Below are positions 1 through 10,114 of a stretch of 64,000 nucleotides of DNA, in pieces. The notes under the pieces were generated by a model that saw only the letters and a list, made by a program, of their open reading frames with translations, searched no databases and had not been told where the DNA came from. Position numbers and translations under genes: made by a program. Position 1 is the stretch's first letter. Each line of letters starts with the position of its first letter. Source of the DNA: Bacteroidales bacterium (GTDB taxonomy: Bacteria > Bacteroidota > Bacteroidia > Bacteroidales > UBA932); NCBI GenBank assembly GCA_017549505.1, contig JAFYUS010000030.1, forward strand, positions 1 to 64,000, written 5' to 3'.

Positions 1-69
1 ACAGAGAAGTTAAGCTCACCATCGCCGATGGTACTGCCCCACCAGGTGGGAGAGTAGGTAGCTGCCACT
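1..69 (+). rRNA. rrf: 5S ribosomal RNA, 3' part
   Basis: The first ~69 bases match the 3' half of bacterial 5S rRNA: the AGAAGTTAAGC segment, the CGCCGATGGTACTGC segment and the terminal GGGAGAGTAGGT followed by GCTGCCA. The 5' half lies outside the window. The exact 3' end is uncertain by a few bases. A strong terminator follows, so this is probably the last gene of an rRNA operon. Confidence 0.93.
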
Positions 70-80
70 TTCTTATACGA

Positions 81-117
81 CACCCTTTCATCAGAAGATG
101 AAAGGGTGTTTTGTTTT
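81..117 (+). terminator. rho-independent terminator of the rRNA operon
   Basis: A perfect 12 bp stem (CACCCTTTCATC at 81-92 with its complement at 97-108) closes an AGAA loop and is followed by TTTTGTTTT. It lies 12 bases after the 5S end, as expected for the end of an rRNA operon. Confidence 0.92.
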
Positions 118-120
118 ATC

Positions 121-166
121 CCCCGTGGCCCCCAGGGGCATCCCCCCCCCGTAGCCTCCAGGGCAT
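121..166 (+). repeat. C-rich imperfect direct repeat with a nine-C run
   Basis: Two versions of a ~20 base C-rich unit (121-141 and about 147-166, both ending GGGCAT) sit side by side, joined by a run of nine C at 142-150. The first also contains the palindrome GCCCCAGGGGC in near-perfect form. There is no coding potential, and the tract is very unlike the surrounding A/T-rich spacer. Function unknown; a homopolymer of this length could vary between cells or be a sequencing problem. Confidence 0.5.
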
Positions 167-225
167 TTCTCTTTCATTGGCAGGGAGTTTGAAAAGGATG
201 ATTCAGACAAATTAATTGAACTGTT

Positions 226-657
226 ATGTTTTACAATTTTCTGTTTCCCCAGCATTTCAGAGGAAAGGGCGTATCCGCCTTTATCCTCATTCTCCGAATC
301 TTCTTCGGTGTCATGTTCTTTATTCATGGTCTTGGCAAGATGATGAATTTTTCGGAGCTGTCCCTTACATATCCGAGTGTTTTCGGTCTTGGCAGCTATA
401 TGACCTTGATGTTGGCTGTCTTTACTGAATTCTGTTGTTCGCTCTTTCTTATTGCCGGCCTTCTCTTCAGAATTATGCTTTTACCTATGATAGTTGCAAT
501 GGCAGTCGCATTCTTCGATATACACGATGGATTTTTGCCTGAAGGTGAATTGTCCCTGATATATCTGATTGTCTTTTGTCTATTATATTTCGTAGGTCCT
601 GGAAAGTTTTCAATTGACTATCTTATTGACAGAAGGCTGAGGAAAGAAGTCATCTAA
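226..657 (+). CDS. DoxX family membrane protein
   Basis: A 143-residue integral membrane protein with about four hydrophobic segments (roughly residues 17-36, 55-80, 82-97 and 108-124). It has the DoxX-type opening: a helix ending GVMFFIHGLGKM, then a short loop and further helices, and a basic tail (RRLRKE). DoxX relatives are small inner-membrane proteins; some act with thiosulfate:quinone oxidoreductases and others in redox homeostasis, so the substrate cannot be given. It follows the rRNA terminator by ~110 bp and precedes the ATP synthase promoter. The start at 226 is the first ATG in frame; no ribosome binding site is visible, as is normal in this phylum. Confidence 0.75.
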   Translation: MFYNFLFPQHFRGKGVSAFILILRIFFGVMFFIHGLGKMMNFSELSLTYPSVFGLGSYMTLMLAVFTEFCCSLFLIAGLLFRIMLLPMIVAMAVAFFDIHDGFLPEGELSLIYLIVFCLLYFVGPGKFSIDYLIDRRLRKEVI

Positions 658-673
658 GTTCTTTATTGCATAA

Positions 674-2272
<1,599 letters not shown>

Positions 2273-2291
2273 TATGGAAGGGACTGATACC

Positions 2292-2528
2292 ATGACCCTT
2301 ACGGTTCTTACACCGGAAAAGACTCTTTTGGAGTGCACAGTGAGCAGAGTTTCACTGCCTGCTTCCAAGGGTCCGTTCGTGGTACTCAGAAACCATGCTC
2401 CTGTGATTTCGTCGCTGGAAGAAGGTAATCTTGTCTATACCTCGCAGGGCAATGAAGGCAGGATTCATGTGCTGTCAGGCTTTGTGGAAGTAAATGAAAA
2501 CCGGATAACCGTATGTGCTGAAGTATGA
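2292..2528 (+). CDS. atpC: ATP synthase F1 subunit epsilon, short form
   Basis: A 78-residue protein (MTLTVLTPEKTLLE start) covering only the N-terminal beta-sandwich of epsilon; the family motif of the form GPFVVLRNHAPVISSL is clear. The C-terminal helical hairpin, which in E. coli and Bacillus restrains ATP hydrolysis, is absent. Short epsilons of this kind are usual in Bacteroidota. An ATG at 2274 would add six residues; I prefer 2292 because a GAAGGG lies a suitable distance upstream and the fold begins there. The stop overlaps the atpB start (ATGA), so translation is probably coupled. Confidence 0.9.
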   Translation: MTLTVLTPEKTLLECTVSRVSLPASKGPFVVLRNHAPVISSLEEGNLVYTSQGNEGRIHVLSGFVEVNENRITVCAEV

Positions 2529-3571
2529 GATGGCTTACATTCATATTGTTGTGGATGCTGACTTCTGTGGCTCATCCTGCTTTCGCATCCGATCCTTCGG
2601 ATGCGGATGTGGACGTCGCTCACATGCTTTTCGGCCACATAGGCGATTCATACGGATGGCATATAACCGATTGGAACGGACGTCATGTGACGATTCCGCT
2701 GCCGTGCATCGTATACAGCAGCACTGGATGGCACGTGTTCATGTCTTCGAAAATAGAGCATGGACATGAACATGAGGGGCTGTTCATCGCTGAAGAAGGC
2801 AGATATGCTGACAAGATAGTGGAAGCAGGACCGGACGGAAACCTTGTCAGACCATTTGACATATCCATAACGAAGAATGTCGCATCTCTTATGTTCGGCA
2901 GTGCACTGCTGGTTCTGCTTGTGCTTTCGTGTGCATCCTGGTACAGGAAACATGATGCTTCTGAAGAGACGCCGGGAGGTTTTACAGGGCTCATGGAGAT
3001 GATGATCATGATGGTTCATGACGACCTGATCAAGGATTCAGTGGGACCGGACTACAGAAGGTATGCTCCATATCTTCTGACTGCATTCTTCTTTATCTTC
3101 CTGAATAATCTTCTAGGACTTGTGCCGTTCTTTCCGGGAGGAGCGAATCTTACGGGAAACATCGCTGTGACTCTGGTACTTGCAATGTGCACTTTCTTTG
3201 CAATCAACCTGTTTGCAAACAGACATTATTGGAAGGAAATCCTATGGCCAGACGGTCCGATCTTTTTGAAGTTCCCTCTGCCGATAATGCAGACGATCGA
3301 GATATTTGGAATGTTTACAAAGCCTTTCTCATTGATGGTCAGGCTCTTTGCAAATATAATGGCAGGCCATGCCATGATCTTGGGACTTGTATCCGTGATT
3401 TTCGTCACGGCTAAACTTGGACCGGTGATAAACGGTTCGATGACAGTGGTGACGATGCTTTTCGGAGTGTTCATGAACTGTCTCGAGCTGCTTGTGGCCT
3501 TTATCCAGGCCTATGTGTTCACGATGCTCTCATCTGTGTTCATCGGTCTGTCAAGACAGGAATCACATTAG
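2525..3571 (+). CDS. atpB: ATP synthase Fo subunit a
   Basis: The 348-residue membrane stator subunit holding the two half-channels for ion passage. A signal peptide-like N-terminus (MRWLTFILL to AFAS) and a His-rich periplasmic segment (about 30-115) precede the usual helices, as in other long Bacteroidota a subunits. The essential arginine lies in the motif SLMVRLFANIMAGH, and the late ELLVAFIQAYVFTMLSSVFIG helix is conserved. It starts inside the stop codon of atpC (ATGA overlap) and is followed 27 bp later by atpE. Confidence 0.95.
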   Translation: MRWLTFILLWMLTSVAHPAFASDPSDADVDVAHMLFGHIGDSYGWHITDWNGRHVTIPLPCIVYSSTGWHVFMSSKIEHGHEHEGLFIAEEGRYADKIVEAGPDGNLVRPFDISITKNVASLMFGSALLVLLVLSCASWYRKHDASEETPGGFTGLMEMMIMMVHDDLIKDSVGPDYRRYAPYLLTAFFFIFLNNLLGLVPFFPGGANLTGNIAVTLVLAMCTFFAINLFANRHYWKEILWPDGPIFLKFPLPIMQTIEIFGMFTKPFSLMVRLFANIMAGHAMILGLVSVIFVTAKLGPVINGSMTVVTMLFGVFMNCLELLVAFIQAYVFTMLSSVFIGLSRQESH

Positions 3572-3598
3572 ACAATCAAACAATTAAACTATAAGAAT

Positions 3599-3856
3599 AT
3601 GTTACTTTCGACAATCTTGCTTCAGGCTGCAGGAGCAGCTATCTGGGGAAAAGTTGCAGGCGCGATAGGCGCCGCTATCGCTGCCATTGCAGCCGCATGG
3701 GGAATCGGTAAGATCGGTGCATCTGCGATGGAGGCTACAGCCCGTCAGCCGGAGTCAGCCGGTAATATCCGTACCACTATGCTTATCATCGGAGCCCTCG
3801 TGGAAGGAGCCTGCCTTTTTGCAATCATTGCCTGTCTGATGGCAATCGTAATGTAA
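3599..3856 (+). CDS. atpE: ATP synthase Fo subunit c (rotor ring)
   Basis: An 85-residue hairpin protein: helix 1 rich in Gly/Ala, the polar loop ARQPE (48-52), and helix 2 with the ion-binding carboxylate E69 in ALVEGACLF. Aligned through ARQPE to the sodium-binding Ilyobacter c subunit, the Na+ ligand positions are occupied here by I36, G70, A71 and F74 instead of Gln, Ser, Thr and Tyr. That argues for proton coupling. The alignment is by eye and the ion choice is inference. Confidence 0.95.
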   Translation: MLLSTILLQAAGAAIWGKVAGAIGAAIAAIAAAWGIGKIGASAMEATARQPESAGNIRTTMLIIGALVEGACLFAIIACLMAIVM

Positions 3857-3868
3857 TTATTACGGAAC

Positions 3869-4357
3869 ATGAACCTTTTGCTTCCTGATAGTGGTCTCCT
3901 TTTCTGGATGACCATCATTTTCGCCATTGTCTTTTTTCTTCTGGCAAAGTTCGGCTTTCCTGTGATTACAGGTATGGTCGAGAAGCGTACACGGAGGATT
4001 GACGATGCGATAGGCGCTGCAAGAGAGGCTGAATCGAGACTAAAGGGTCTTGCCGCTGAGCAGGAGCAGCTTATCAGTGATGCACGCGCTGAACATGACC
4101 GCATACTTAAGGAGGCGGCCCAGGAGCGTGAACGTATGATTGCTTCAGCCCAGGAGCAGGCTCGTGCAGAGGCTGGAAAGATCATGGATGAGACCAGGGA
4201 GAGGATCCGCCAGGAAAAGGAAGCCGCTTTGAGGGATATACGTAGAGAAGTGGCGACATTGTCGGTTGCGATAGCTGAGAAGGTGGTCCGTAAGGAACTT
4301 TCATCAGACGAGGGACAAAAGGAACTGGTGGACAGGATGTTTGAAGAATTGTCATGA
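3869..4357 (+). CDS. atpF: ATP synthase Fo subunit b
   Basis: A 162-residue peripheral stalk subunit: one membrane helix (about residues 9-27) followed by a long charged coiled coil rich in A, E, R and Q (about 35-150). Single b gene, so the stalk is probably a homodimer. It starts 12 bp after atpE, and its stop overlaps the atpH start in an ATGA. Confidence 0.93.
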   Translation: MNLLLPDSGLLFWMTIIFAIVFFLLAKFGFPVITGMVEKRTRRIDDAIGAAREAESRLKGLAAEQEQLISDARAEHDRILKEAAQERERMIASAQEQARAEAGKIMDETRERIRQEKEAALRDIRREVATLSVAIAEKVVRKELSSDEGQKELVDRMFEELS

Positions 4358-4908
4358 ATTCAGGAGTCATAGCTTCCAGATATGCCAAGGCTCTGCTGAT
4401 GTATGCGGATGAGTCGGGTGCCGGGGATAGGGTCTATTCCCAGGCTTGTGTCTTGGGATTGAGGCTGCTTGAGATACGTGAGCTGAAGGAATTGGTGGAG
4501 AACAACATCGGACTCCAGATCGGTGACAGATTGGGACTTCTGCAGTCTGCTTTGGGAGAAGAACTGGCTCCGGAACTTGTCACGTTCGTGAATCTTGTCG
4601 ATTCAAAAAGAAGAATGGAATTCTTCTGCAGGATTCTTTACTCCTTCATAGCTCTTTACCGCAGGAAACATAATATCAAGGTCGGTACTGTCGTGTGTGC
4701 GGCTCCTGTCGATGGTCTGAAGGAGAGGCTGGAATTCCTCTTTCATGAACGCACCGGCGCTGATATCCAGCTTGATGAGAAGATTGATCCTGATATTCTC
4801 GGAGGATTCATATTCGAGATGGACGGCTACAGGCTTGATGCCAGTGTGCAAACCCAGTTCCGTATGATCAGACGCCAACTTATAGAAAAGAATAACAGAA
4901 TAGTATAA
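4354..4908 (+). CDS. atpH: ATP synthase F1 subunit delta
   Basis: A 184-residue OSCP/delta family protein that joins the peripheral stalk to the top of F1. The N-terminal helical domain starts [13 protein letters not shown], and the C-terminal domain contains the family pattern [21 protein letters not shown]. It overlaps atpF by four bases and is followed four bases later by atpA. Confidence 0.93.
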   Translation: MNSGVIASRYAKALLMYADESGAGDRVYSQACVLGLRLLEIRELKELVENNIGLQIGDRLGLLQSALGEELAPELVTFVNLVDSKRRMEFFCRILYSFIALYRRKHNIKVGTVVCAAPVDGLKERLEFLFHERTGADIQLDEKIDPDILGGFIFEMDGYRLDASVQTQFRMIRRQLIEKNNRIV

Positions 4909-4912
4909 GCTT

Positions 4913-6496
4913 ATGTCAGATACAATTAGACCAAGCGAAATATCGGATGTACTGCTTTCCCAGTTAAGATCCATCAGTACTGAACTGAAGTATGAGGAGG
5001 TTGGAAAGGTTCTCCAGGTCAGTGATGGAGTAGTCCGTATTTATGGTCTGCTCAACGCAGAGGCAGGTGAACTCCTGGAATTCGACAACGATGTGATGGC
5101 TGTTGTCATGAACCTTGAGGAGGATAATGTAGGTGCCGTGCTTCTGGGTCCTACTGATAAGATCAAGGAAGGAATGGCTGTCCGCAGGACAGGCAGGATC
5201 GCTTCCATAAATGTGGGAGAGGCTATGGTAGGACGAGTTGTAAATCCTTTGGGAGAACCTCTCGACGGCAACGGACCTGTAAGCGGAGATCTTGTCGAGA
5301 TGCCTCTTGAACGCAAGGCCCCTGGAGTAATCTTCCGTCAGCCTGTTACTGAGCCTCTTCAGACAGGTCTGAAAGCGATTGATGCGATGATTCCTATAGG
5401 CAGAGGACAGCGTGAACTTATAATCGGCGACCGTCAGACCGGCAAGACTGCGATTGCCATAGATACGATAATAAATCAGCGCGAAGCCTATCTTAAAGGC
5501 GAGCCGGTATATTGCATATATGTCGCCATAGGCCAGAAGGGATCGACCGTAGCTTCGATAGTCAATACCCTCAAGGAAAAAGGCGCAATGGATTATACCA
5601 TTGTCGTCGCCGCGACAGCGGCAGACACTGCCGCCCTCCGATATTATGCACCTTTTGCAGGTGCAGCTATCGGAGAGTATTTCCGTGATACGGGAAGACA
5701 TGCCCTTGTAGTGTATGATGACCTTTCCAAGCAGGCGGTGGCATATAGGGAAGTGTCTCTGATTCTGCGCCGTCCGTCAGGACGAGAAGCATACCCCGGA
5801 GACATCTTCTACCTCCATTCGAGACTTCTCGAGAGAGCTGCGAAGATCATTTCGCAGCAGGAAGTCGCTGAGAACATGAATGACCTTCCCCAGTCCATGA
5901 AGGGCAAGGTAAGAGCCGGAGGCTCACTTACCGCCCTTCCTATCATCGAGACCCAGGCCGGAGACGTGTCCGCATATATTCCTACGAATGTGATTTCGAT
6001 TACTGACGGTCAGATATTCCTTGAGACAGACCTTTTCAATCAAGGATTCCGTCCGGCTGTGAATGTGGGTATATCCGTGTCCCGTGTAGGAGGCAGCGCA
6101 CAGATAAAGAGCATGAAGAAGGTTGCGGGAACTCTCAAGATAGATCAGGCACAGTACCGCGAGCTGGAGTCTTTCTCAAAGTTCAGCAGTGACCTGGACC
6201 CTGTGACCGCGATGGCCCTTGACAAGGGACGCAAGAATAATGTGCTGCTCGTGCAGCCTCAGTATTCTCCTATGCCGGTGGGTGAACAGGTGGCTATACT
6301 CTACTGCGGTACGAAAGGACTTCTGAAGGATCTTCCTGTCTCCCTTGTGAATGATTTCCAGACAGCGTTCCTCAGCAAGATGAGGGCATTCCATGCCACT
6401 GATGTGCTGGAACCGTTGTCAGAAGGCAGGATAGATGATGTGATGACTGCGATTATTGAAAAGGAAGCCAGGTCAATTGTCAATGGTTTGAGATAA
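4913..6496 (+). CDS. atpA: ATP synthase F1 subunit alpha
   Basis: The 527-residue non-catalytic nucleotide-binding subunit. Walker A GDRQTGKT is at 172-179. Other alpha signatures present are [12 protein letters not shown] just before it, [20 protein letters not shown] and [20 protein letters not shown]. Length and motif order are typical. It shares one base with atpG (TAATG). Confidence 0.97.
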   Translation: MSDTIRPSEISDVLLSQLRSISTELKYEEVGKVLQVSDGVVRIYGLLNAEAGELLEFDNDVMAVVMNLEEDNVGAVLLGPTDKIKEGMAVRRTGRIASINVGEAMVGRVVNPLGEPLDGNGPVSGDLVEMPLERKAPGVIFRQPVTEPLQTGLKAIDAMIPIGRGQRELIIGDRQTGKTAIAIDTIINQREAYLKGEPVYCIYVAIGQKGSTVASIVNTLKEKGAMDYTIVVAATAADTAALRYYAPFAGAAIGEYFRDTGRHALVVYDDLSKQAVAYREVSLILRRPSGREAYPGDIFYLHSRLLERAAKIISQQEVAENMNDLPQSMKGKVRAGGSLTALPIIETQAGDVSAYIPTNVISITDGQIFLETDLFNQGFRPAVNVGISVSRVGGSAQIKSMKKVAGTLKIDQAQYRELESFSKFSSDLDPVTAMALDKGRKNNVLLVQPQYSPMPVGEQVAILYCGTKGLLKDLPVSLVNDFQTAFLSKMRAFHATDVLEPLSEGRIDDVMTAIIEKEARSIVNGLR

Positions 6497-7437
6497 TGTC
6501 GTCGTTGAAGGAAATAAAAAGCAGGATTGCGTCTGTGAAGAATACGCTGAAGATCACTTCTGCAATGAAGATGGTTGCTTCTGCGAAACTTCACAAGGCT
6601 CAGTCTGCCATAGGAAACAAGCTGCCATATGAGCAGAAGCTTCATCATATCCTTTCGGGTCTTCTGCAGGATGACGATCTGCAGAGAGCCATGCATGATG
6701 AGTTAGGCTTCGGTAATCCTCATGGGCATTCTCCTGTCGTCCTTCAGGATATCGGTCTTGATCAGGTTCCGGAAAAGGATACTTATCCGCGGATTGCCAT
6801 AGTGGCGATATCTTCAAATTCATCCCTATGCGGAGCCTTCAATGCCAATGTCATCAAGAAGTACCACGAGACGATAGGAATACTGGAAAATCAGGGATAT
6901 GGTAAGGAAGATATAGATATTTATGTCGTAGGACGCAAGATGGCAGAAGCAGTAAGGAAGTCGGGGTATGACATATGTGAAGACCTTTCGGAACTTGCTG
7001 ATAAACCTACCTATGACGCAGCGGCAGATTTTGCTTCGTCATTGGTTGACAGCTTTACTTCTGGGGAGGTTTCACAGGTGGTTCTTGTCTACAGTCATTT
7101 CGCTTCTCATGGTTCTCAGCCGCCAGTCAGGGAGAACTACCTTCCGCTTCCGCTCCATGATTACGACGAAGGAGCTTCCGAACCGGTGGATTATATCCTT
7201 GAACCCGATCCTCTTACTTTGGTAAAGAGCCTCCTCCCTCAGGTGCTTCTTCTCAAGCTGTATACGGTCCTTCTTGATGCGAATGCAGCCGAGCATGCTG
7301 CCAGGACTCTGGCCATGCAGATTGCTTCCGATAATGCAAAGGACCTCATTTCTGAACTCACTCTGGCCTATAACAAAGGACGACAGCAGGAGATCACCGC
7401 CGAGATTCTCGATCTTGTCGGCGGCATGCAGAATTAG
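6496..7437 (+). CDS. atpG: ATP synthase F1 subunit gamma
   Basis: A 313-residue central stalk subunit. The N-terminal helix (SLKEIKSRIASVKNTLKITSAMKMV) and C-terminal helix (RQQEITAEILDLVGG) that make the rotor coiled coil are both recognisable, as is the central SSNSSLCGAFNANV motif. It is longer than E. coli gamma, partly because of an inserted loop near residues 60-95. Last gene of the operon; no intrinsic terminator follows before the lipocalin gene. Confidence 0.95.
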   Translation: MSSLKEIKSRIASVKNTLKITSAMKMVASAKLHKAQSAIGNKLPYEQKLHHILSGLLQDDDLQRAMHDELGFGNPHGHSPVVLQDIGLDQVPEKDTYPRIAIVAISSNSSLCGAFNANVIKKYHETIGILENQGYGKEDIDIYVVGRKMAEAVRKSGYDICEDLSELADKPTYDAAADFASSLVDSFTSGEVSQVVLVYSHFASHGSQPPVRENYLPLPLHDYDEGASEPVDYILEPDPLTLVKSLLPQVLLLKLYTVLLDANAAEHAARTLAMQIASDNAKDLISELTLAYNKGRQQEITAEILDLVGGMQN

Positions 7438-7461
7438 TTTTTGCACGGTTATTGTTTCGGG

Positions 7462-7500
7462 GACGTTTCGGTTAGTTAGTTCAAACTGATATGAAACGTC
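7462..7500 (+). promoter_or_regulatory. inverted repeat covering the lipocalin start codon
   Basis: GACGTTTC (7462-7469) is perfectly complementary to GAAACGTC (7493-7500), the second copy beginning inside the ATG at 7491. In mRNA an 8 bp stem with a 23-base loop would mask the start. It may be chance; the match is exact but short. Confidence 0.35.
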
Positions 7501-8039
7501 TTATTTCTTTTGCATTGGCGGCATTGTGCCTTCCGATGTTCTCTTATGCACAGAGTGTGCAGACCACGAATTTCAACAATTCACCTATTTCCGACTTCAA
7601 CTTGAACAGGTATCTCGGTACATGGTATGAGATCGCCCGTTTCGACCATACTTTCGAGCGTGGGATGGAGAATGTCACGGCAGAATATCTTCTTCGTGAC
7701 GATGGAAAGGTGGATGTGCTCAATTCCGGATGGAAGGATGGAAAATACAAGACTGCCGAGGGTAAGGCAAGACAGCCGGACCCTTCTGCGGATCCGGCTC
7801 ATCTTGAAGTATCTTTCTTTCTGTTCTTCTACAGCGATTATAACATCCTGATGCTGGATGACGATTATCAGGTAGCTTTGGTCGGAAGCAAGAGCCCTAA
7901 GTATCTGTGGATTCTGTCGCGCACACCTGAGGTCAGTGACAGCGTGCTCGACCAGGTTCTGGAGGAAGCTTCAGGCCGCGGGTATGATATCGATAAGCTT
8001 ATCTGGGTCGACCAGTCAGAAAATATCGGATATTTCTAG
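7491..8039 (+). CDS. lipocalin family protein (Blc-like), secreted
   Basis: A 182-residue protein with a type I signal peptide (cleavage near FSYA-QS). The first lipocalin signature is GTWYEIARFDH from residue 43. The later Blc-type features include the strand YNILMLDDDYQVALVGS and the pattern YLWILSRTPEVSD. Bacterial lipocalins of this group bind lipids or other hydrophobic ligands in the envelope; E. coli Blc is an outer-membrane lipoprotein, but no lipobox cysteine is present here, so the protein is probably periplasmic or secreted. The gene follows atpG by 53 bp. Its stop overlaps that of the convergent ROK gene (CTAG). Confidence 0.85.
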   Translation: MKRLISFALAALCLPMFSYAQSVQTTNFNNSPISDFNLNRYLGTWYEIARFDHTFERGMENVTAEYLLRDDGKVDVLNSGWKDGKYKTAEGKARQPDPSADPAHLEVSFFLFFYSDYNILMLDDDYQVALVGSKSPKYLWILSRTPEVSDSVLDQVLEEASGRGYDIDKLIWVDQSENIGYF

Positions 8040-9157
8040 AAACGGCTGATACCGTTCCTGCGGTCGAGCTGTTCCAGAGCGAAAGCGTAGGCTCCGATTG
8101 CGATGGCTTTTCCGGCACCGAGTTTCGAAACGGTTATTCCGATTCTCTTCTGAGGATCGAAGTCCACCTCGATTTCGCTTCCGTAGATCTTCATCTTCCT
8201 CTGCTCTCCCTTCAGGAATGCATCGAATTCCTCTTTATTGTCAAGGTCGTATACCTTCATTGGTATGCGGCCTAGTTCTTTTCCGTCAATGGTGCTGATC
8301 TTGGACCTCATGGTCTCAAGGATTGCCGGTTTTATGTATTTGGCTGCGCCGGTCATGCCGCCGCCGAGGACTACTATTCCGTCAGTCAGGTTGACTGCCG
8401 GAATGATGACTTCTCCCGTAGCGGTTCCCATCTCCTTGAATGCCTGTACCGCCGCTTCATGCGAACCTTCCATCCTGCCCTCGGCGATGTCGAAGATATC
8501 CTTCGGCTCAAGGTCACGGTCGTCGCCGGAGAATTCACGGTACATCCGTTTCATTCCTCTGATCGAAACGCCTTCCTCCACTATGATGTCCGGGCGTTTA
8601 CAATGTGGGAAGTAGCATGTCTCCACACATGAATTGTCGCCTCTGTTCATCATTCCGTTCACGATCATTCCTACTCCGAATCCGTCTCCGAATACATATC
8701 CTAACAGATTGCGGTATCTTTTTGAGCTTCCGGAAAGTTCAAGGCTTTCGTTGATTTCCGGTAAGGCTCCTCCGAGAGCTTCTCCGTATGCGAACAGGTC
8801 TCCGTCATTGTTTATGTAGACCGGGATTCCGAATTTCTTGCGCAGGTATGGTCCCAGGGCAACTCCGTCTCTGAAAGAAGGGAAATTGAGAAGATAGCCG
8901 TATATTATGCCGTTAGGGTAGTCAGCCGGACCCGGGAAGGCGAAACTGATGGCAGCAGGCTGTCTGTCAAGCTGTTCCCTTACCATTCTGAAACCTTTCA
9001 CCATCGTCTGAAGACATAGTTCCAGGTCGTGTGAGTTTGCATCCAATGTAATCGGCTCAACGATGAATTCTCCGCCCTTCATGGCTCCGAATACCATCAC
9101 GGCGCTGTTGACGTCAAGTGTCATGACGATTCTTGAGTCGGTTCTGAAGTTAGCCAT
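8036..9157 (-). CDS. ROK family protein, divergent (sugar kinase-like)
   Basis: About 373 residues from MANFRTDSRIV; an upstream ATG at 9202 would run through the predicted promoter box, so it was not used. The ROK/actin-like ATPase fold is visible: N-terminal phosphate loop region (MTLDVNSAVMVFGAM), FAFPGPADYPNG, the catalytic-Asp segment (YINNDGDLFAYGE) and the C-terminal VVLGGGMTGA. The usual ROK zinc motif CxCGxxGC and the preceding GH are not recognisable. In their place is CVETCYFPHCKRPD, with differently spaced cysteines. It may be a sugar kinase with altered metal binding or a non-kinase ROK protein; the substrate is unknown. Divergent from the epimerase gene, which suggests a shared sugar theme. 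Confidence 0.75.
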   Translation of the reverse strand: MANFRTDSRIVMTLDVNSAVMVFGAMKGGEFIVEPITLDANSHDLELCLQTMVKGFRMVREQLDRQPAAISFAFPGPADYPNGIIYGYLLNFPSFRDGVALGPYLRKKFGIPVYINNDGDLFAYGEALGGALPEINESLELSGSSKRYRNLLGYVFGDGFGVGMIVNGMMNRGDNSCVETCYFPHCKRPDIIVEEGVSIRGMKRMYREFSGDDRDLEPKDIFDIAEGRMEGSHEAAVQAFKEMGTATGEVIIPAVNLTDGIVVLGGGMTGAAKYIKPAILETMRSKISTIDGKELGRIPMKVYDLDNKEEFDAFLKGEQRKMKIYGSEIEVDFDPQKRIGITVSKLGAGKAIAIGAYAFALEQLDRRNGISRF

Positions 9158-9189
9158 TGTATGTTTTTGTGTTTTTATGAGGTCAAATG

Positions 9190-9197
9190 CAAATATA
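9190..9197 (-). promoter_or_regulatory. -7 box for the ROK gene
   Basis: TATATTTG on the minus strand fits TAnnTTTG. The transcript would start near 9184, about 27 bases before the chosen start at 9157. No good -33 element at the right spacing. Confidence 0.45.
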
Positions 9198-9229
9198 ATC
9201 ATTAAATTTACACAAAAATAGCAACCCGT

Positions 9230-10102
9230 ATGACAATTTTATCCAATGAGACGCTTCGCGTCGAAGTAAGTGCGCACGGCGCAGAACTTCAGAGTATAAG
9301 AAAAGGTGATGTCGAATACCTGTGGCAGGGAGACAGCAGATATTGGGGACGTCGTTCACCAGTGCTCTTCCCTATCGTGGGAAGCGTCTGGGAAGCAAGA
9401 TATAGAGTTGACGGAACTGAATATCAGCTCGGACAGCACGGATTTGCCCGTGACATGGACTTTACCCTTGTCTGTGCTACAGATACTGAGGTACGTTACA
9501 GACTTGAGTCTTCTGATGAGACTCTTGCCAAATATCCTTATCCGTTCGTCCTTGAGATCGCTTACCGTCTCCATGGTGCTTCAATCGATGTCATATGGGA
9601 AGTGAAGAATCCTTCGGATAAGGATATGTATTTCCAGATAGGTGCACATCCTGCATTCTTCTATCCTGATTATGATCCTGAAAAGTCGGGAAGAGGCTTC
9701 TTTACATTCGATCGTACTGAAGGTATCGAGTGCATCAGAATCAAGGAGAAAGGTTGCGTAGACGCAGTGACCAAATGGCCTTTGGAGATGCATGAGGGAG
9801 TTCTCAAGCTCGAAAAGGATACTTTCGACGCGATTGATACGATCATGGTACAGGACAGCCAGCTCAAGCGTGTAAACATGTTCAAGGAAGATGGTACAGC
9901 ATGGCTTTCGCTCTCCTTCGATGCTCCTGTAGTCGGTATCTGGTCGCCTCCTGGAAAGGTTGCTCCGTTCATCTGCATCGAGCCATGGTACGGACGTTGT
10001 GACCGTGTAGGATATGAGGGAGAATACAAGGACAAGGACTGGATGAACAGCCTTGCACCTGGCGAAGAATTCAAGAGTGTTTATACAATAGAGATTGCAT
10101 AG
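9230..10102 (+). CDS. aldose 1-epimerase family protein (LacX-like)
   Basis: A 290-residue cytoplasmic protein of the galactose mutarotase fold. Visible elements are SAHGAELQSIRKGDVEYLWQ, the RRSPVLFPIVGS strand, the GQHGFARDMDF segment with its conserved His, IGAHPAFFYP with a second His, and FICIEPWYG with the carboxylate. This order fits the LacX/YeaD-like branch of aldose epimerases, which interconvert anomers of sugars or sugar phosphates. Its precise substrate is unknown. Twelve bases separate it from feoAB; co-transcription is possible but functionally unexplained. Confidence 0.88.
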   Translation: MTILSNETLRVEVSAHGAELQSIRKGDVEYLWQGDSRYWGRRSPVLFPIVGSVWEARYRVDGTEYQLGQHGFARDMDFTLVCATDTEVRYRLESSDETLAKYPYPFVLEIAYRLHGASIDVIWEVKNPSDKDMYFQIGAHPAFFYPDYDPEKSGRGFFTFDRTEGIECIRIKEKGCVDAVTKWPLEMHEGVLKLEKDTFDAIDTIMVQDSQLKRVNMFKEDGTAWLSLSFDAPVVGIWSPPGKVAPFICIEPWYGRCDRVGYEGEYKDKDWMNSLAPGEEFKSVYTIEIA

Positions 10103-10114
10103 GAAAGATAATAG

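Noticed and set aside
9541..9560. Another GTTCGTC (LytTR-like) site inside the epimerase gene
   Set aside because: It is a single copy, in coding sequence (Pro-Phe-Val codons), without a second repeat two helical turns away or a promoter box.
10103..10114. Fur or DtxR box before feoAB
   Set aside because: The gap to the epimerase gene is 12 bases and no dyad of the expected kind was found in or just before it.
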